Positions 11,424-23,674 are shown, numbered from the stretch's first letter. The stretch: DNA of 64,000 bases from Mortierella sp. BCC40632 (GCA_011634665.1 WAEK01000010.1:124001-188000), one strand, 5' to 3'. Made by a program: numbers and translations. The notes: generated from the letters alone by a model not told the origin.

Positions 11424-12735
11424 TGAAAGAGAAATAATAATAAAAACTCAAAGAGAAGTAACGAGTGTTTTGGCGTTATGAAAAACAAGAAAGGAAAAAA
11501 AAGAGGAGGAAAAGAACTAGGGAGATGAACAGGTTGTGTCTAGGAAGGGATGCGTCACTGCAAGTGTATGAGTGTATGAAGGAATGGGTTCTTGAAGGGA
11601 GAGTATTTAAGTCGTGAGGGTCGTGAAGGCGTGGAAGGGTGGCGGGGTACGCAAGGGATGAGGGCGTGAGACGTGAGACGTGAAGGTTGAGCGTGAGTCG
11701 TAAAGGCGTGGGCCTTAAGGCGAGGGACGTGAGGGTGAAAGGCGTGAAGGGAGGTTGTTGAGCGTAAAGCGTAAAGGAAGGTAGTCCTAACTTGAGGAAC
11801 ATGCAATACCATGGATATTTATACAAAGTCACCAGGGCTACACTTGCCCACTCAATGCGAAACATGGCTGAAGGGAAATGCTTCTCAAAATGTCCCTTCC
11901 GAAAATGAAAAAAAAAGAAAAAAAGAATTAGAGAGCCCTCGGACCTTGCCTTTCCAAAGCAATGCCAATGCAAGACTAGTACCCCACACGGATAGGTGCA
12001 CACATGGACATTTTCTAACACCATGGCAATATCGGGGTAGTCTAGTAAGAGAGCGCTAGCATGCTCGTGCTTTTGGTTTCTAGTCGGGCCAGGGATTGAG
12101 CGATTCATTTGCCTCGCTTCCGTCCCTTTTCTGCTCATACTCCCCACATATCTACATCCGGACTGCCTGACTATAGCAAACACAGTGGCCCAATTTCCTC
12201 TCAAAATAACGTGAGCCCTGCCAGGTAAAGCCGCAATCCGTTTCCCGCTCCCGTTGAATTGGGTCTTTGTTCCTCGCCACATGCTCTAAAAGGAACTCCA
12301 TGCAATGTCTCAGCCTTTTTGTCCTCTTGACAGCGACAGCAACACTGTCATGGGACTTTTTGTGATTTCCGAGAGCGCTTCCCTCTCCCCCACCAATGCG
12401 GACCAACACCTGCAAAAAGAAAAAAAGAATCGCCTATCTTCCCCACCCACCCAATCGGCCTCAGAATGTGAAGCGAAAGCGGATGGAAAAGAAGAAATTG
12501 TCAAACTGTCAGGGACAAACTTTCGTGGAGGAGAAATGACAGAGCAATCGAGTGAGCCTCACTCCAGAATGGCTCTCTAGGGTACGATTGGATCTGACAG
12601 TAGAAGCAAAAGGCTCGCTTCAATAACAACGACTTTATTACCGGATATTGTGATTGTCCATCGTTGTACCTGATGTTGCCGTTTTCCATCTGACACCTAT
12701 TTTTTCTTTGACAGACACGCTGTGCTTTAAAGTAC
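11424..12735. other. Spacer with a degenerate GTGAGG-type minisatellite
   Basis: Between the start of the unknown gene and the cyclophilin stop. At about 11600-11780 the sequence is a run of imperfect repeats around GTGAAGGCGTGAG. This keeps a 268-codon minus-strand frame open, which I do not accept as a gene. Nothing else supported. Confidence 0.5.
11600..11780. repeat. Degenerate minisatellite
   Basis: Repeated words built from GTGAGACGTGA, GTGAAGGCGTG and CGTAAAGGCGTG over about 180 bp. Units vary in length and sequence, so it is old or poorly homogenised. Confidence 0.6.
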
Positions 12736-14288
12736 CTATTCGCTCTTCTCAGTAACCTCGCCGCAGTCAACAATGGCAATCTCGCCAGTGGTTGAGCCGC
12801 TGGGAGTACCGAAACTCTCGATGAGATCCAGGACCTTCTCTCCCTGCTCAAGCTTTCCAAAGACAGTGTGCTTGCCATCCAACCAAGGGGTGTCTCCGAA
12901 ACAGATGAAGAACTGGCTTCCGTTCGTGTTGGGACCGGCGTTGGCCATCGAAAGAACACCCTTGCCCTTGTGAGCAATCTTGAAGTTCTCACTATTAGCC
13001 ACATCGTAAGCAGACGTGATCAGTCAAAAGAAGAACATGGATGAGCAAGTAAAACCAAAGTCTCGTGGCCGGTGAAAGAAGAGTGAGAAGGCGAAGGCTG
13101 GTCTGACTAGCCACGGAAATGAGAGGGTATGTATGGAACAACGGCTGGATATGACTGTGCAAAACACACCAGAGATCCAGTCCCAAAAATAAGTGAGCAC
13201 CTCACTAGCAAGGGAAGGGGAAAATGGCAAGACAGTCGGGTGTAACACTCACTCGGCAAACTTGACACCATAAATGGACTCGCCTCCACGGCCATCACCA
13301 CGAGTAAAGTCTATGATTGAGGGATTATAATAAAAAGAAGACTCGTGTTAGAATACCCGGTCCGCGTGATCCCACTTCATCTCATCTTCAACTAGCAGCC
13401 CTGTCCTAGGGAAACCATGTCTATACGTGTCAACACATGCTGTTCTTCAGTCTCCCCACATTACCTCCACCTAGAGCAATTCAGTTTGTTTTTTGTTTTT
13501 TTTTTTTGCAGACCATGTTGGCCACAAAGACGCGTAGAGTGCAACAGCGCGTTTCGAACACGGAGAATGAACGAATGGCGGAAAAGAATAGGGAAAGGAA
13601 AAAAAAAAAAGCTAACGTCAGTTAAACATGTCAAGGGGCAGTTCCAACCTAGATGTCAAGCGCAAAAGACTGAGCAAAGACTACAACTCCAGTCAACCCG
13701 TAGTGATGGATCCTCAATTGCATACCCTGAGCCATGAATCCAGGGATAACACGGTGGCTACATAGAAAAGTAATAGAAATGATTGGTTTGTTAGCAACAG
13801 GAGGGGGGGGTAGAATCAGTCAACCTCTGTTCCCTCAGTAACTCCGAGTCAATCCACGAATAAATCACGCCTCCGTTCTCGCCCGCAGTCTGGCGCGAGT
13901 GGTGAGACTTACAACTTGGAGCCCTTGTAGGTCAGAGGCATGCCTGAGAGCTTGGACTTGCCGTGCTCACCAGTGCAAAGAGCCCTGAAGTTCTCAGCGG
14001 TCTTGGGGACAGTCTCATTGAAGAGCTTGAAGGTCATGCGACCAGCTGATGTATATCATGTTCGTTTCCATGCAGAAATGATTGGATAGACATTGATTAG
14101 CGTGTGTCCAACTCTTTTTTTTTTTTTTTTTCCTTTTTTTTCCGGGTCCAGTTTTTCTCATTGTAGTCTCTGCCATGTCTTCACAAAAATGCCCTATGGC
14201 CATATTTAGAGGAGGGAAGTCGAGCGACATCTTTACCAGGCTTGTTGTTGATAGCAATGTCGAAGAAGACCTTGGCAGACTTGGTCAT
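12736..14288 (-). CDS. CPR1: Cyclophilin A-type peptidyl-prolyl isomerase
   Basis: Proline cis-trans isomerase, cytosolic (no targeting signal). Six exons: 14288-14237, 14045-13913, 13757-13726, 13470-13465, 13310-13253, 12991-12736, giving 178 residues. Active-site parts are present: [15 protein letters not shown] (catalytic Arg, Phe, Gln), [14 protein letters not shown] and [10 protein letters not shown] (Trp of the cyclosporin site and His). The GG of MAQGGDF is encoded only if a 6-nt exon (GTGGAG) is included; without it the join reads MAQDF. A 7-8 residue insertion after ALCTGEHG ([13 protein letters not shown]) resembles the loop of divergent-loop cyclophilins such as plant cytosolic and nematode CYP-3, which explains the extra length over 165 residues. 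Confidence 0.93.
13465..13470 (-). other. 6-nt microexon of cyclophilin
   Basis: Minus strand reads CTCTAG, then GTGGAG, then GTAATG, so the hexamer is bounded by a standard acceptor and donor. Adding it changes the join from Gln-Asp-Phe to Gln-Gly-Gly-Asp-Phe, the invariant cyclophilin sequence, without changing frame. A CTGAAT branch-like motif lies about 10 nt upstream. The flanking introns are 255 and 154 bp. Confidence 0.85.
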
Positions 14289-15626
14289 GATGGATAGTAT
14301 AGGAGTGGAGTGGAAGAAATGCAAGAGACGCACACCTTGATCGGAAATGCACAACAAAGAAAAAAATATGTCACGTTTCCACCCTAAAATTCAAACTCGG
14401 TCACATCCCCGTCCTTCTGCGTCCGTCGGTCTAGGTTCAGTCAAGGTGTCCTGCCCGAGCTGACCCTTCTGGTACCAAGACTTGGCTATAATCTTAACTC
14501 TTTATGTCTCTTTGCCCCAGCGAGGTAACTCGGTGAGGATACTCACCGAAACAATCCAAAAGGCATTGTCAACGACTGTGGCTGAGGGTGTCTTGCAGTA
14601 GCTTGAAGGTTTAATAGGTCAACAAACGACATTCAGATAGCAACATAACCGACTGGTATTGAACTTTTTACCATCTCTGGATGAATAGTTTTTGCTGAAA
14701 AGAATACTAATGAGGGCCTCCAAAAAATTATAGAAGACGAGAGGTAGGAAAAAGCAACGTTCAAGTCGATTTCAAAGACTTTTCGTTCCCATGGATTCCT
14801 CGTGGATATGATAGGATTCATAATCTGTTGTAGTTATCCACGTCGGAGCTTCAAGAAGGACACGCATGATTAGCAGAGCTAACCTAACAAGTTCAATTAG
14901 GGGGACAGCAAGCTATGATAAGCCAATGATGAACCAGTCCAGCTCCATTTACAACCCTGCTTACTGGCCGGCTGGGCTATTTACCATGAAGACTATCGCT
15001 AATACCTTGGAAATCAGATGACAGAGAACCTTGCCCACGCCGCGGAAAGGAAGCACGATTGAGTCTGACATACTAAAGACAGCCTAGGTGCGTTGGATCG
15101 CTGCAACGTGACTATTCTCTGAGCGTTCAAAGCTTTGTCTCCAAGGTGTGGTTTTGACAGAGCGAATACGCTCCCTGTGATGTAATAGTGCCATGGAATA
15201 CTCGATGAATAGAGTACTTGAGGACACATCCCGCTCTCGAGCGTAGAAAGTATTTTTGAGATAAAGGTCTACCGAGAAGAAAGAAGGAAAGCATTTCTTT
15301 TATGTGCTCAAAATCACTCCAACTCTGGCATAGAAAGGAAAAAGGACGCGAGTTCCAAAGTGCCTACACACAAGCCACAACTATTCTCCAGATCTTTTAG
15401 ATGAGGCACAAGGAAAGTTGAGTTCACATTTCCTCAAAAGTCGCTGTTCAGGACCACATTCTCTTTCTCTTCTAGTAGGCGTATTTAATCGAACACGAGA
15501 CGAATCCAGCAACGACATTGTATCGGATACAGCACTAAGAAAGGAAGAAAGAGAGAAAGAAAGAAAAAAAAAAACACGACTCCATCAGATCTATACCACT
15601 GCAAAAAAGAGAAGAGTAGTTAGACA
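14289..15626. other. Shared upstream region of cyclophilin and U2B''
   Basis: The two genes point away from each other across 1.34 kb. Open frames inside are short and unconvincing. I see no RNA gene in it. It presumably holds both promoters. Confidence 0.5.
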
Positions 15627-16435
15627 ATGGCATCAACAGCACCCGCCGTCGACCCCAACCAGACCATCTATGTTCGCAACCTCAATGAGAAAGTCAAGAA
15701 GGAGGGTAATCTACTTGTCGAGGCGACATGCTATTGAGCATCAGAAGCGACACATCTGTACCTTGCCTATGCTTGGTTTTCTTCGGGATCCATTAGCTTT
15801 GCCTCGCCTCTCCCCTTCTGGTCACCCTTTTTTTTTTCTTTCTTTCTTTCTTGAATATTGACGACGTTGGCTTTTCTTTTTTTCTTTTTTCGTTTCTCTT
15901 TTCTTGAATGGCTATCGCAACAATAGAGCTGAAGAGGAGTCTCTACTGTCTATTCTCGGCATATGGAAAGATCATTTCAATTGTCGCCTGCAAGACACAA
16001 AAGGATCGAGGACAGGCATTTATCGCTTTCTCGGATATCGTTTCCGCCACAATGGCTCTTCGAGGACTTCAGGGATTCAGCTTTTACGGAAAATCAATGG
16101 TACTACCCCATTTCTCGTCAAAAATGAACTCGACTGCGTCCACAATTGCTGTTTTATCCTCACTATTCTTTGCCCTATCTCCTTCAAAACTGAGTGACTG
16201 ACCATGGCATCTTTTTCTTTTTTTTTTCTTTTTTTCTTTTTTTCTTTTTTCTTTCACTGTCATCTACTATGACGTCTTGTAGGAGATCCAATATGCAAAG
16301 ACGAAATCACACGCCATTGCCAGACTCGAAGGAGAGGTGCCAGGACAGTCATCACATAGCACACAGATCACTGCCAGTAAACGTACCCGCAACGATGACG
16401 ACGAGGATGATGATGATGATGATGATGACGAATAA
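15627..16435 (+). CDS. MSL1: U2 snRNP protein B'' (U1A/U2B'' family, single RRM)
   Basis: Spliceosomal RNA-binding protein of 134 residues from exons 15627-15705, 15927-16099 and 16283-16435. It opens with the family start QTIYVRNLNEKVKKEELKRS (RNP2 is IYVRNL) and has RNP1 as RGQAFIAF, followed by GFSFYGKSM and EIQYAKTKSHAIAR. These match U1A and U2B''. Only one RRM is present and the protein ends in an Asp-rich tail encoded by GAT repeats, which fits the short yeast/fission-yeast U2B'' (Msl1) rather than two-RRM U1A; in species with one family member it may serve both snRNPs. Confidence 0.9.
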
Positions 16436-16866
16436 AAAGGAAAGCAGGAAAACTTGTAGGAGAATCGCCTCCCCTCCCCCTCCCTTCCTCGGTTGACAGC
16501 ATCGGCTGAGAGGAACCAGTTGTATAATAAAGCTCTTTTTTTTTTTTTTTTTTTTTTTTTTCTATGTCCAATACAACAGTCGCCACTGCACTTGCTATTC
16601 TCAGCAAGACGACTGATCCGGCTCGTTCTGGGGCTGGAAGTTGGCTGGTGCGAATCCTGGCGTAGCCCTAGAGAACCATATGCCCCCAAACAAACAAACA
16701 AACGAACGAACGAACGAACGAACGAACGAACGAACGAACGAACGAACAAAATGAAAGAGGGGAAAAAACACACTTGGTTAACTGAACATCGATCTTACGC
16801 GCACGCCACCAGTACCATGAAAGTGATGTAGGGGGGAGGGGGACAAAGAACCTCTTCCCGTTCAAC
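16436..16866. other. Spacer with T tract and (CGAA)n repeat
   Basis: Between convergent genes. It holds a T tract of about 24 near 16537-16561 and a tetranucleotide repeat at about 16687-16750. No gene supported. Confidence 0.6.
16687..16750. repeat. (CAAA)n/(CGAA)n tetranucleotide repeat
   Basis: About four CAAA units lead into about eleven CGAA units. Its reverse complement encodes Phe-Val-Arg-Ser repeats in a spurious frame. Confidence 0.95.
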
Positions 16867-18087
16867 TTACTTGATCTCTGAACCACCAAGGCCTTCGCTC
16901 AGGTCGAAATCCAAGTCCAGGTCTTGACTATCCGTGTGTGCGGCTCTCCAGTTCTGGAACTGAGCTGCTTTGTGATCAAGCTTGAATCCGCCACTACTGT
17001 TCGCCTGTGGCCGAGCCATGTCCCCACGAGTGGAAACTCCGGTGTCTGACAAGAATTGAAAGGAATCTCCCACTACACCTTCCTCCGGTTCAGTCTTTAA
17101 CGCAGGCAATGCTAAAAATGAACTGTCCCCATTCCCGACATACTTTGCAAATCCACTTTCGTTCACAAATGGATTGTTGCTATTGAAAGTATCCAGAGTC
17201 GTCGTCTCAAGCCCACTTGGGTGGTCACCCCAATCATCCTGACCGAGATCGCTAAAACTAACATCGTTCTGTCGGAATTGGTCACTCGTGATCAGGTTGG
17301 AGATACCCAGGTTCTCGTATGAAGGGAAAGAGGTGAACCCAAACAAAGCATTGGAATCCATTACTGTCGACCGGTCCGAGGGAGTACCCCAATCCAATGC
17401 AAAACTCTGAGAATTAGATGGTGACCCCACAGTATCGTTTGTGGACCAGTTTGCCTGGCCATTGGATAGTATCTCGTCCGCCAACATCCATGCTGGGATG
17501 GCATCTGTGGTACCGGATTGCATCTGTGCAATTTCGGCCGCTATTGAGGACTGTTTCTCGATCTCATTTGAAGCATCTGCAAAAGTTGTGTCCGAATATG
17601 AGCTAGGCTTTGATAAAGTAGGATCTCTGGAGGCCTGCTCAAGTTCGTCCAGTTGTTGTTTCAGTTCAGGTGGTATCGTAAACGGGAAAGCTCCTGCGAC
17701 GGATTTAAAGACATGGGAAGGGTCCAAAGCCATGGCATCCAGCATCTCAGCCGTGACGCCAGGCGCGAACGGATTCCTTTCACTTGGGGAGGGAATTCTG
17801 GCCCACGGTCCATTATCTGGTGTCGGTGTTGCTGGGGTGGATGTTGATGTTAATGGGTCATCTGCTTTCTCTTTCGAAGATATAGTATCCTGGCTCTCTT
17901 TGAGGGTCTCTCCCACCAACTGATGCAAAGCAGATGATTCGACTTGTTGCAATGGGGGTTGATGGACAACTGATGATCCCGAGTCAATTTGCAACGACTT
18001 TTCAAATGCCTTTTGAAGTCGGTCTTCTGGCTCCTCAAGGCTGAGTCCCGAGAAGTCAAAGGCATCGTCCATGTTTGTGTCCTCCAT
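16867..18087 (-). CDS. Unrecognised acidic 406-residue protein
   Basis: An uninterrupted 406-residue frame from ATG 18087. Composition is acidic and rich in Ser, Asp, Gln and Asn, with little sign of a globular fold. The start DDAFDFSGLSLEEPEDRLQK and the end SQDLDLDFDLSEGLGG are acidic/hydrophobic patches of the kind found in transcriptional activation regions; that is only a resemblance. A short helical piece PPELKQQLDELEQASRD lies near residue 140. The stop codon TAA overlaps a perfect donor (GTAAGT), so a further exon downstream cannot be excluded. No family is recognised. Confidence 0.65.
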   Translation of the reverse strand: MEDTNMDDAFDFSGLSLEEPEDRLQKAFEKSLQIDSGSSVVHQPPLQQVESSALHQLVGETLKESQDTISSKEKADDPLTSTSTPATPTPDNGPWARIPSPSERNPFAPGVTAEMLDAMALDPSHVFKSVAGAFPFTIPPELKQQLDELEQASRDPTLSKPSSYSDTTFADASNEIEKQSSIAAEIAQMQSGTTDAIPAWMLADEILSNGQANWSTNDTVGSPSNSQSFALDWGTPSDRSTVMDSNALFGFTSFPSYENLGISNLITSDQFRQNDVSFSDLGQDDWGDHPSGLETTTLDTFNSNNPFVNESGFAKYVGNGDSSFLALPALKTEPEEGVVGDSFQFLSDTGVSTRGDMARPQANSSGGFKLDHKAAQFQNWRAAHTDSQDLDLDFDLSEGLGGSEIK

Positions 18088-18296
18088 GGCGAGTTTTTGT
18101 TTCGCTCGTTTTTTTTTTTTTTTTTTTTGTGTGTCCTCAAAAAAAAAAAAAAAAAAAAAAAAGAAGGAAGTGACTGTTGGTAGAGATCCCTACGCATAAA
18201 TTTCAAAGGACCTCACTGGTTTATTTGTAGTTGGGGGAGTCTCCCATGTCTGTTTCCAGTGTAAAGGCATTCTTGTTTGCACTAGACGGCACTGCG

Positions 18297-20148
18297 TTAC
18301 TCGATGTTTGCATCCTCAATACCCTCAGCCTTCCTCTCCTCAACAAAAGAGCTGTTGACCAACATCTCCGAGAAGGGAACAAGCTTGTCCACTCCACGAA
18401 TTTCATTCGTCAAAAGAGGTAACCTAAGGAACCAATGGGATACAAAGTTGCTCAAGAAGTTAGACACCTTTTTTTTTTTTTTTTTTTTTTTTTCTTTCAA
18501 TCTCAAACTAATCCAGAAACAACGACTGGTCGAGAAGAAGGAAGCAATTACCTGGTGATATGGAAATCTTCGTAAAGGTCATAAATCTGGTTCAGATACT
18601 TCTTCTGCATAGCATGACGGACACGGCACTGCTCACAGTTTGAATCCTTCTTGGGGAAGAGCAACTGGTTGACCACAATGTTGTGTGTATCGATGTGATA
18701 GGCAGTCAATTCCTGAATCATACGCTCCGTCTCGTACAATGACAAGAATTCGGAGATACAGACGCAGACAAAAGTGGTCTTGTCCGCATCCTTGAACTGG
18801 TTGTTGACCTCTGTGATGACCTCGCGCATGCCCTCGAGCTTGCTGAACATATCCTCGGGGTTACCCTGCATGCCCATCATGCCCGACATTTGCTGCATCA
18901 TCGGACCGAACCGACCAGAGAGCTGTGACACCTTGGCCAAAGCCTTTTCAAGCACGCTAGGGAAGGACAAGAAACGAAGGGTGTGGCCTGTAGGGGCAGT
19001 ATCAAAGATGATCACAGAGTACTCCATCGACTTGACCTGCCTATTGATTTGAGTAGCAACGAGACGACATCAGAGACTGTTGTGGGCTAATGGTTGTCCT
19101 TTGCTCCGTCGAATGTCTTTTTTTTTTTTTTTTCTATTTCTTCCAAGCAAAAAGAAACCATAGTGCAGTTGTTTCAACATACTTCATGACTTCGGCAAAA
19201 CCCATGGCCTCATCTACACCAGGAATAGCAAAAGCAAGATCCTGCATCATGGACGAGATTCCGCTTCCCTGATCCTCGGCTATCATATGAATCCCCAGAG
19301 TCTGTGATCAATTTCCAATTTTCTCGTTCATGGGATGGTAGCACTGGTCAGCTCTTTTTTTAAGAAACAAAATGTGGATAGAGTCCAACAGTTCTCTTAC
19401 AGTTGTCGATCATTTCCTGCAAAGACGAGGTTGGGTCGATTTCCTGTCATGGGAGGGGAAAAACAGCCACCAGAGAGATCATAGATGAAAATATCAACTG
19501 TTAGTCTTGGCAGAAAGAGAGAAAGAGAAAGAGACCACTAGCTCGTCCTTCATAGCAAACGCTTCGTCGTCGCCGCTGTTGTTGTCGTCGTCGTTGTTGT
19601 TGTTGTTGTTGCTTTTGTAAAACTCTCTCCCAAATAGTCATACCATGGCGTAGAGGTTGGTGAATCCATTGATGAGAGTAGCATCCTTGCTAAACTTTTG
19701 TCCAAAAGCATCAGACAGATTGTGGGCTGGATCCGTGGAAATCAACAAAACGCTTGGACGGGCCTTGGCCAACTGAATGGCCAACGAGCATGATGTTGTG
19801 GTCTTGCCTATTAAAAGAAAGATTGGGCAAGCAGCAATGTTGTATAGGAGAACATTGGGATGAGGATGGATGCATTCTACTCTTGGTGATCATATGGCCT
19901 TGGCCTCTCCTCCCCCCCATCAGGTCTAAGAAGGATTGCATCAGGAGCTATGCATGCTTTCTCGGAAGAAGGAGTTTGCTTGGCGGCGCATGAAGTCTTC
20001 CCGAGATGAAAAGCAGAAGAAGGTGATCAGTGGAGAGGGCCTTACCGACTCCTCCCTTGCCTCCGACAAAGATCCACTGGAGGGAGGTCTGATCAATAAC
20101 GTTCTGGAGCGTGGGCTCGAGGGGTTCGAGATCTTCAATGTCAGACAT
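18297..20148 (-). CDS. GET3: GET3 ATPase for tail-anchored protein insertion
   Basis: Cytosolic ATPase that shields tail-anchored membrane proteins and hands them to the ER receptor Get1/2. Six exons: 20148-20046, 19807-19644, 19443-19401, 19279-19183, 19040-18552, 18423-18297, giving 340 residues, the usual length. Motifs in order: deviant P-loop [11 protein letters not shown] spanning intron 1, switch [28 protein letters not shown], switch [16 protein letters not shown], the Met-rich substrate-groove segment [15 protein letters not shown], and the zinc-binding CEQC that holds the dimer. Exon 4 starts at the AG before CCGAGG; the AG 20 bases upstream would throw the frame off. Confidence 0.93.
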
Positions 20149-20369
20149 GGCTGATGATGGCGGATATATTTATATATATATATATAATGTGGATGAATGT
20201 GCGAATGTGTCGTCGTCAAAGGAGAGTTGGACTGATTAATGGGCCTCTTCTTCCAGGGTCGAATGCAGGGGTAAAAAGGTTAGATGGAACTCTGACGAAG
20301 GTTTTTTGCTCTTCTTAACCTATCATCACGTGCAAAAAAGACGCGTCCCGTAGTCGAACAAAATCCTCC
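20149..20369. other. GET3 upstream region
   Basis: Short spacer with an AT dinucleotide run at about 20164-20186 just upstream of the GET3 start. It lies between GET3 and the stop of the next minus-strand candidate gene. Confidence 0.5.
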
Positions 20370-21554
20370 TCACCTCCCGCCTACTACCTTACTTCCCATC
20401 CTCTCTCCTAAACAGCTCGGCTCCAAAGGATGGGGATCAATGTAGACCTGGAAGGCAAGTAGTCTTTTTGGGGCATACCGCAAAAGAACGTCTCCACCAT
20501 GTTCTATGATCCCACCTGCGCCCAGCACAACCGTGGCACGACGAGCGAAACTGCGACCTCCAAAGGTACCGCAATCGACATGACAAGAATGCTAGGAGTT
20601 TAGATCTTTTTCTCTTTTCCTTTCCTTCCTCCTTGATATGCCTCCAACCGAAAGATGCATGCAAATGTTCGTTTTTTTTTTTTTTTTTTTTTCCTATTCC
20701 TCCTATTAGTGTACCTCCTTGCAGTCCCAGTATCGGCTGGGGCCCTGCAAGTCCAAGTACAGATGGGGCCTACTATTGGTGAATATAAAAAAAAAAAAGC
20801 GACCCTTGGCCAAATTGCTGGATGAGCTCAGGGGGGATGGGGGAGAGGACAGTATAAGGGGGGCTCTCCAAGAAGGGGGAAAGGACAACATCAAATGGCG
20901 ATTCAAACAAGGACTCGCAATTGATATGCCATGCGAATCTGCGCTCCCCTTACCTCTACTACATCCCCCACTCCCTCTTTTTGTCTTATTCTTTTTAAAG
21001 ACAGCAGAGATGCATGATAGATCTGGAAACGGTTGCTGCTCTGGTCTTTTTATTTTTTCTTCTTACGGCTCCAGACTGGTAAAAGACTGTGCACCATTGG
21101 AATGACCCATCATCTCTGCCTCCATTCCTGTACTTTGTCCAGTCTTTTTTTTTTGTTTTTTCTCTCGCTGGAGGCTTTAGGATGAGAGGAGAAATCTATC
21201 TTGGGATATTGAATGTTCAGGGCAGGCGTAGAATTGCAAAGGAAAGGAGTCAGCAAATAGAGTGAGGGGTGGATGAAGCTTAATCCTTTCACAAACGAAA
21301 GGAGTTTATGGAATACCTCTCTTTGCTGAGAGCAAAGCAATATCTTCCTATCCTCTCGTGTCCCTCGTCCACTCACGGCGCAATATGGCTCCACTACACC
21401 GATCCATTAGCTGTCATACACTACGTACGGCAGTAAAATAGAAAAAAGGGTATAGAAGGAGGTAGGAGAGATTTGGGGGAGAAGGCGGTGGGAGGATAAA
21501 CGAAAAAGGGTCAAAGGAAAAGGTTACTCACCTCTTCTTTGTGGTATTTTCCAT
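20370..21554 (-). CDS. Unrecognised multi-exon candidate gene
   Basis: Three exons at the 3' end join in phase: 20938-20804, 20772-20715 and 20591-20370. They read WHINCESLFESPFDVVLSPF, then RPHLYLDLQGPSRYWDCKE, then VDCGTFGGRSFARRATVVLG and GGDVLLRYAPKRLLAFQVYI to a stop at 20370. This looks like natural protein, but I recognise no family. The intron between the first two of these would be only 31 nt with a poor donor (GTCGCT), so a decayed gene is a real alternative. The 5' part is uncertain: a short first exon from ATG 21554 encoding MENTTKK, and small exons near 21394-21378 and 21099-21080, are possible but not proved. Confidence 0.35.
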
Positions 21555-21770
21555 CGAACTAGGGGCACTGCGACAAAATCGTTGGATGACAGCAAGACTA
21601 TAGATTGCAAGGTGTAGTTTGATCGAGTCTACTACCACTCTCAAAGACCAACTAGAGTGGACTCGCTTGGGGATCAAACTACTGGGTTGGCCTGTCGTAT
21701 CGAAAAGTGTTGGATGGGAGACCTTGTTCGAATAACCGACAGCAGGAGGAACGATGAATCTCCTCCCCAA

Positions 21771-23034
21771 GAGAGAGGGAGGGGAGGAAATAACGAGGGA
21801 TGTAGGAAACAGCAGGAGAAATTGAACTGCGCCCTACAAATGTTCACCAAGAATGGTCTAGCTCCAACTCGGAGAGGCCCATTGACCAACAAAGAATTGC
21901 CGCGCAGAAATGAGGGCAAATGCCAGTTGGAAGAGATAGGAAATGCAAGAACATGGCTTGCTGGCTCACCAGCACAGCTAGACCCGCTTTGGATATTGCT
22001 CTAATGTCCTTCCACATATTCTAGGCTGTGGTCATTCTTCATGTTCTAGCCCTGCTCTTGCTACCCGTGAGCACATCCATTCCCTCCATGATAGTCCACA
22101 CCTTTGATCGACTGTCGGCCGTCTACACCACCTAGTTAAGCTAAAATAAGATATACGAGGAAGGGAAAAAAAAAGCGTTCCGGAAAGGGAAGTAACCCCT
22201 GCGTACGTCCTTTGCCTTTAACTCTAGCTCTAGCCCGGTGGCGATGAAGAAGAACACCGAATGAATGAAACGCATTCCCCTTTCCTTAGCGGATGTATTT
22301 TGTACACCCCAGGCTTCCGCACCGTTGGATACGCGCCCAATGCTGCTCTCCGCACCCAGTGCAGACTCTGGGTTCGAAAAGGTGTCCCTGAACGCTGTCT
22401 GATTGCGGGTGCCGACACGGTTGCACGGTGCCGGACCGCTGCTCGATGGATGAGCCCCGGCTGCGGCAGCGAAAGGAAGGATTTCCTAACGCGCAAGAGC
22501 AGAAGGGGAGACTCCTTCATTCCTTGTTTCCTTGACAAAAAAAAAAAAAAAAAAAAAAAAACTCTAGAGCAAAAAGTGAGGGCAGAGCAAGAAGCAATAG
22601 AGAGGTGCTCTCCTTTTCTGCCCGTTTTCTATGCCCATCTCTCTCCGTGTAGCATCCATTTTTGTCTCCTTTTTGTCAGCTCTTGCAAGTGCTCTCGACC
22701 TGGACAAAATGTTCGTCCGAACGCTATACTGACACTACCGCTATGTCCCGGCTCGGTGGGGCTTCCTGACATCAACTCGACATTGCATGGTGGACAGCGT
22801 ACTCTGCCGAACTTTCGACCTCAATCTCTCTACTCCAGTTTTGGGCTGGAATAGAGAGGCGAAGCCAGAGGCCATGCGCACCGTTGGAAAGTATAGGCTT
22901 CAGGACATGATAGTCCTCTTTTGCGCACAAGCGACAAAAGGGCGTGGTGGGCATGCATCTGCAAGAAGAGTGCGGTTGAATGCAGCTTCTTTTTGCTCCA
23001 CTTGTCCCTCAAATCGGTATGTGGCCCCTTTCTC

Positions 23035-23074
<40 letters not shown>

Positions 23075-23674
23075 TTTTTTTTTTTTTTTTGCTTCTTTGC
23101 TTCCCCTTCGTTTTTCCACCGATGCTCTTTGACTAGGTGTATCCTGCCCTCGATGCTCTCCTCCACAGGCATGACCCATTGCTAAGAACACCAATCTCTG
23201 GTCGGCCACAGACATTGGAGCACAGTTGGAAACTGCGAATGGGTGCACAGAGCAGTTGATACAAAACAAAAAAGAGAATTGTAAAAAGAAGTGGTCAATG
23301 CGCCTCTGGCTATTCTTATCACTCTGCTATAGCATCAAGGGCATGCAACTGTGTGGACTCTATTGGCCCAGAGGCCCGTCGTACCCGAGATCCAGGTCCT
23401 ACTCCTGCGCCAACCCCGTCGCATGGTGTACGAAACAGTAACGCCTGCTTCGTTCGAGTATGCTTTGCTTGCAGCCGTGCAGCACTTTGCTGCAAGTTCC
23501 TAGGAAGTGCGAACGGACAGAGTAGAGCTCCTGGCCCGGGGTGTCCCTTGGCTCCTATCCAATTTCAAGGAGGAACCGGCGCACGCATTGCTACGCTCAC
23601 CCTTCGTTGCCTGCCTTTCTCCTGGACCCGCTCAACGCTCTTTACAACCGGCAAACATTATCAAAAGACTGTCG
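21771..23674. other. Gene-poor spacer
   Basis: About 1.9 kb with A and T tracts (22539-22560, 23068-23090) and a CT repeat at 23036-23067. Open frames here are not supported by motifs or splice logic. I see no gene. Confidence 0.5.

Noticed and set aside
11476..12282. 268-residue minus-strand frame
   Set aside because: Half of it is the GTGAGG-type minisatellite; no motif, no splice support.
22261..22854. 197-residue plus-strand frame
   Set aside because: Runs through an A tract (poly-Lys) and shows no motif or codon bias.
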